Source: CAIVSN01 sp043778375
Lineage (GTDB): Bacteria; Patescibacteriota; Gracilibacteria; BD1-5; UBA2023
Direction: 5' to 3'
Length of the DNA stretch: 15,027 bases
Assembly: GCA_043778375.1 (NCBI GenBank)
Contig: JAYWGH010000061.1
Location: 1 to 15,027, forward strand
Shown: piece after piece, positions 14,984-15,027 of the stretch
Position numbering within the stretch: the stretch's first letter is position 1
Layout: the number at the start of each line of letters is the position of its first letter
Program-made: the position numbers and the translations under genes
The notes under the pieces: generated by a model
Told to the model about the DNA's origin: nothing
What the model saw: the letters and a program-made list of their open reading frames with translations, nothing else
Databases searched by the model: none

Positions 14984-15027
14984 ATGCAAGGAATTATCAA
15001 GAAGCTCGTAGCAGACAAAGGATTTGG
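14984..15027 (+). CDS. Cold-shock-domain protein, N-terminal start (partial)
   Basis: Fourteen residues are visible before the window ends: MQGIIKKLVADKGF, with a partial glycine codon following. The pattern G-x-I-K-x-x-x-x-x-K-G-F(-G) is the start of the CspA cold-shock domain, a small single-stranded RNA/DNA-binding beta-barrel (compare MTGIVKWFNADKGFGFI), although the usual aromatic WF after the first lysine is replaced by KL. It has a hairpin in its leader and a candidate promoter of its own. The call is from a short stretch, but the pattern is distinctive. Confidence 0.75.
   Translation, partial: MQGIIKKLVADKGF

Noticed and set aside
1..15027. CRISPR array, tRNA or rRNA gene, insertion sequence
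   Set aside because: No regularly spaced repeats, cloverleaf-like segment, rRNA-like stretch, transposase motif or terminal inverted repeats were seen.

Overview
Organism. The window reads as a coherent set of genes only if UGA codes for glycine and UAA/UAG are the only stops. Eleven genes contain internal TGA codons. In the recognisable ones these fall on conserved glycines: GlyRS residues 23 and 295, and the phosphomannomutase residue just before its DGDADR metal loop. A small secreted protein has three TGAs in a row inside a Gly/Ser linker. This is genetic code 25, known from Candidatus Absconditabacteria (SR1) and Gracilibacteria (BD1-5), so the source is most likely a member of those candidate-phyla-radiation groups. 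No start in the window has a clear Shine-Dalgarno sequence.

Layout. 1-2309 (+) is a tight string of secreted or membrane genes: four small VirB2/TrbC-type pilin-like proteins (the first cut by the window edge), then an anchored, proline-rich zinc metallopeptidase. 2353-4831 (+) holds a stand-alone RNase J C-terminal-domain-like protein followed directly by full RNase J, closed by a two-way terminator at 4860-4889. 4881-6216 (-) is ruvC followed by an unknown gene. 6322-6480 (+) is a tiny ORF with inverted repeats upstream. 6484-8670 (-) is a phosphomannomutase/phosphoglucomutase followed by an unknown gene. 8739-11338 is an AT-richer block of unrecognised genes: one on + (8739-9410), and a four-gene minus-strand operon (11338 down to 9407) ending in two 195-aa tandem paralogues. 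11444-11869 (+) is an unknown gene with a strong terminator, and 11954-13234 (+) a polytopic membrane protein. 13241-13411 is a T-box leader with terminator, followed by glycyl-tRNA synthetase (13441-14859). The window ends at the start of a cold-shock-domain gene (14984-) whose start codon abuts a hairpin.

How it fits together. The most striking link is between the code and its regulation. GlyRS must charge the ordinary glycine tRNAs and, by inference, the UGA-reading tRNA-Gly. Its gene sits behind a glycine-type T-box whose candidate specifier region holds UGA and GGA side by side, and the GlyRS mRNA itself needs UGA read as glycine. The AT-rich block uses UGA for about half of its glycines, while RNase J, RuvC and the RNase J-C-like protein use none. 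The pilin/metallopeptidase cluster looks like part of a surface conjugation or attachment apparatus. The 8739-11338 block is the best candidate for an undescribed system, but its function cannot be read from the sequence.
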